Below are positions 63,312 to 64,000 of a stretch of 64,000 nucleotides of DNA, one piece after another. Position 1 is the stretch's first letter; the number at the start of each line of letters is the position of its first letter. Under the pieces are notes generated by a model. The model saw only the letters and a program-made list of their open reading frames with translations. It searched no databases and was not told where the DNA came from. Both the position numbers and the translations under genes were made by a program. Location of the stretch: the NCBI GenBank assembly GCA_945872615.1, contig CAMBZZ010000001.1, positions 26,701 through 90,700 of the forward strand, given 5' to 3'. This stretch comes from an uncultured Clostridia bacterium. Its GTDB lineage: Bacteria > Bacillota > Clostridia > Christensenellales > UBA3700.

Positions 63312-63494
63312 TTACGCCTCAACGACCGATACAAGGTGAGATACGACTTTGATCATTCCCCTGCTGCAATCGTTGTCAGTCACCACGTTGCTAGAACCAA
63401 TCTTACGAAGTCCTAGTGCGGCAACGGTGTCTTTTTGTTTTTTTGTGCAACCGATAGTGCTCTTGACGAGCGTAACTTTTATTTTCTTATCCAT
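63312..63494 (-). CDS. rpmD: Ribosomal protein L30
   Basis: A 60-residue 50S protein. [20 protein letters not shown] and [18 protein letters not shown] are typical L30. The ATG at 63494 is preceded by AGGAGGCG. The frame extends to 63509, but the added residues are not L30-like. Lies between rpsE and rplO. Confidence 0.97.
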   Translation of the reverse strand: MDKKIKVTLVKSTIGCTKKQKDTVAALGLRKIGSSNVVTDNDCSRGMIKVVSHLVSVVEA

Positions 63495-63505
63495 TTTACG
63501 CCTCC

Positions 63506-64000
63506 TCAACCAATGATTTCCGCTACGGTCTTGCCACGCAATGCAGCCACTTGTTCTACGCTTCTAAGTCTGGAAAGACCTTCGATGGTAGCCTTGACGG
63601 AGTTGATAGGGTTGTTGGTGCCGAGACACTTAGTTCTAATATCTTTGATGCCCGCAACTTCCAACACGGCACGGATAGGACCACCCGCGATCACACCGGT
63701 ACCTTCTTCGGCAGGGAGAAGGATAACCTTTCCGCTTCCGTATTGTCCGATTATGTCGTGAGGAATAGTCGTTCCTACCATTGCAATCTTAATCATATTG
63801 CGTTTTGCTTCAGCCGTAGCTTTACGGATAGCCTCAGGCACTTCGGCAGCTTTACCCATGCCTACGCCTACGCTTCCGTTGCCGTCTCCCACCACGATGA
63901 GTGCGGCAAATCTCATAGTTCTACCGCCCTTTACAACCTTGGTAACGCGGTTGACGCAGATAAGCTTGTTAAGCAATTCGTCTTGTTGTTCTTTTTGGAA
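63506..64000 (-). CDS. rpsE: Ribosomal protein S5 (5' end beyond the window)
   Basis: The frame is open to the end of the window, giving 165 residues of the C-terminal part including the stop codon position, with the N-terminus missing. [23 protein letters not shown] and [29 protein letters not shown] are the S5 core. S5 acts at the 30S mRNA entry and fidelity centre. Ten or so bases separate it from rpmD. Confidence 0.97.
   Translation of the reverse strand, partial: FQKEQQDELLNKLICVNRVTKVVKGGRTMRFAALIVVGDGNGSVGVGMGKAAEVPEAIRKATAEAKRNMIKIAMVGTTIPHDIIGQYGSGKVILLPAEEGTGVIAGGPIRAVLEVAGIKDIRTKCLGTNNPINSVKATIEGLSRLRSVEQVAALRGKTVAEIIG

Noticed and set aside
1..64000. CRISPR arrays, rRNA or tRNA genes
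   Set aside because: No regularly spaced direct repeats of CRISPR type and no recognisable cloverleaf or rRNA sequence were found. Very divergent tRNAs cannot be excluded without a covariance-model search.

Overview
This window looks like a chromosomal piece of an uncultured, anaerobic, gut-type Clostridia relative. Evidence for a Gram-positive origin is the classical S5-L30-L15-SecY-Adk-Map-KOW-IF1-L36-S13-S11-S4-RpoA-L17 order, a spore protease (gpr) next to rpsT, lipoprotein signals without outer-membrane machinery, and AGGAGG-type ribosome binding sites. Christensenellales-like lineages seem the best fit, but that is inference. I found no rRNA, tRNA, CRISPR array, transposase or phage gene.

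Layout. 1-3.4 kb: 3' end of a polyamine ABC transporter operon (potA'BCD). 3.4-6 kb: a DEAD-box RNA helicase and a divergent short-chain dehydrogenase whose promoters cross each other. 6-11 kb: a possibly broken small membrane protein, a BspA-type leucine-rich-repeat membrane protein and two flavoproteins in tandem. 11.1-32.2 kb: one operon, a third of the window, encoding four exported proteins of 2629, 1839, 2378 and 165 residues. These are two lipoproteins and two giant membrane-anchored stalks made of beta-helix-like and MBG-type repeats. 32.2-32.9 kb is AT-rich and non-coding. 32.9-38.4 kb: an orphan response regulator, an amidase, two cupins, a ferredoxin, MscL with a long tail, a GtrA-like protein, PnuC and a DMT transporter. 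38.4-42.3 kb: a methionine-synthesis operon (metF, a separate MetH reactivation protein, and metH lacking that domain). 42.5-43.4 kb: a small XRE regulator facing a zinc-finger membrane protein across palindromic operators. 43.5-47.6 kb: rpsT, gpr, an RNA polymerase alpha-CTD-like/WG-repeat fusion, and an exported SH3-like membrane protein. 47.6-50.5 kb: leuCDB. 50.5-56.3 kb: acyl carrier protein, its phosphopantetheinyl transferase, a GH95 fucosidase, a palindromic repeat cluster, an iron alcohol dehydrogenase and a membrane-tethered alpha/beta hydrolase. 56.3-64 kb: the ribosomal protein/secY/rpoA cluster on the minus strand, cut off inside rpsE.

The pathways are ordinary (polyamine import, methyl transfer to methionine, leucine synthesis, fatty-acid carrier activation, translation and secretion). 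The unusual parts are the giant surface operon, the alpha-CTD/WG fusion, the split methionine synthase, and a set of about nine genes whose start codon lies 5-7 nt after a good -10 box with no ribosome binding site. That last set suggests leaderless mRNAs are common in this organism.

Many starts were moved from the longest open frame to an internal start supported by a ribosome binding site, a family alignment or a promoter position. These moves are noted entry by entry.
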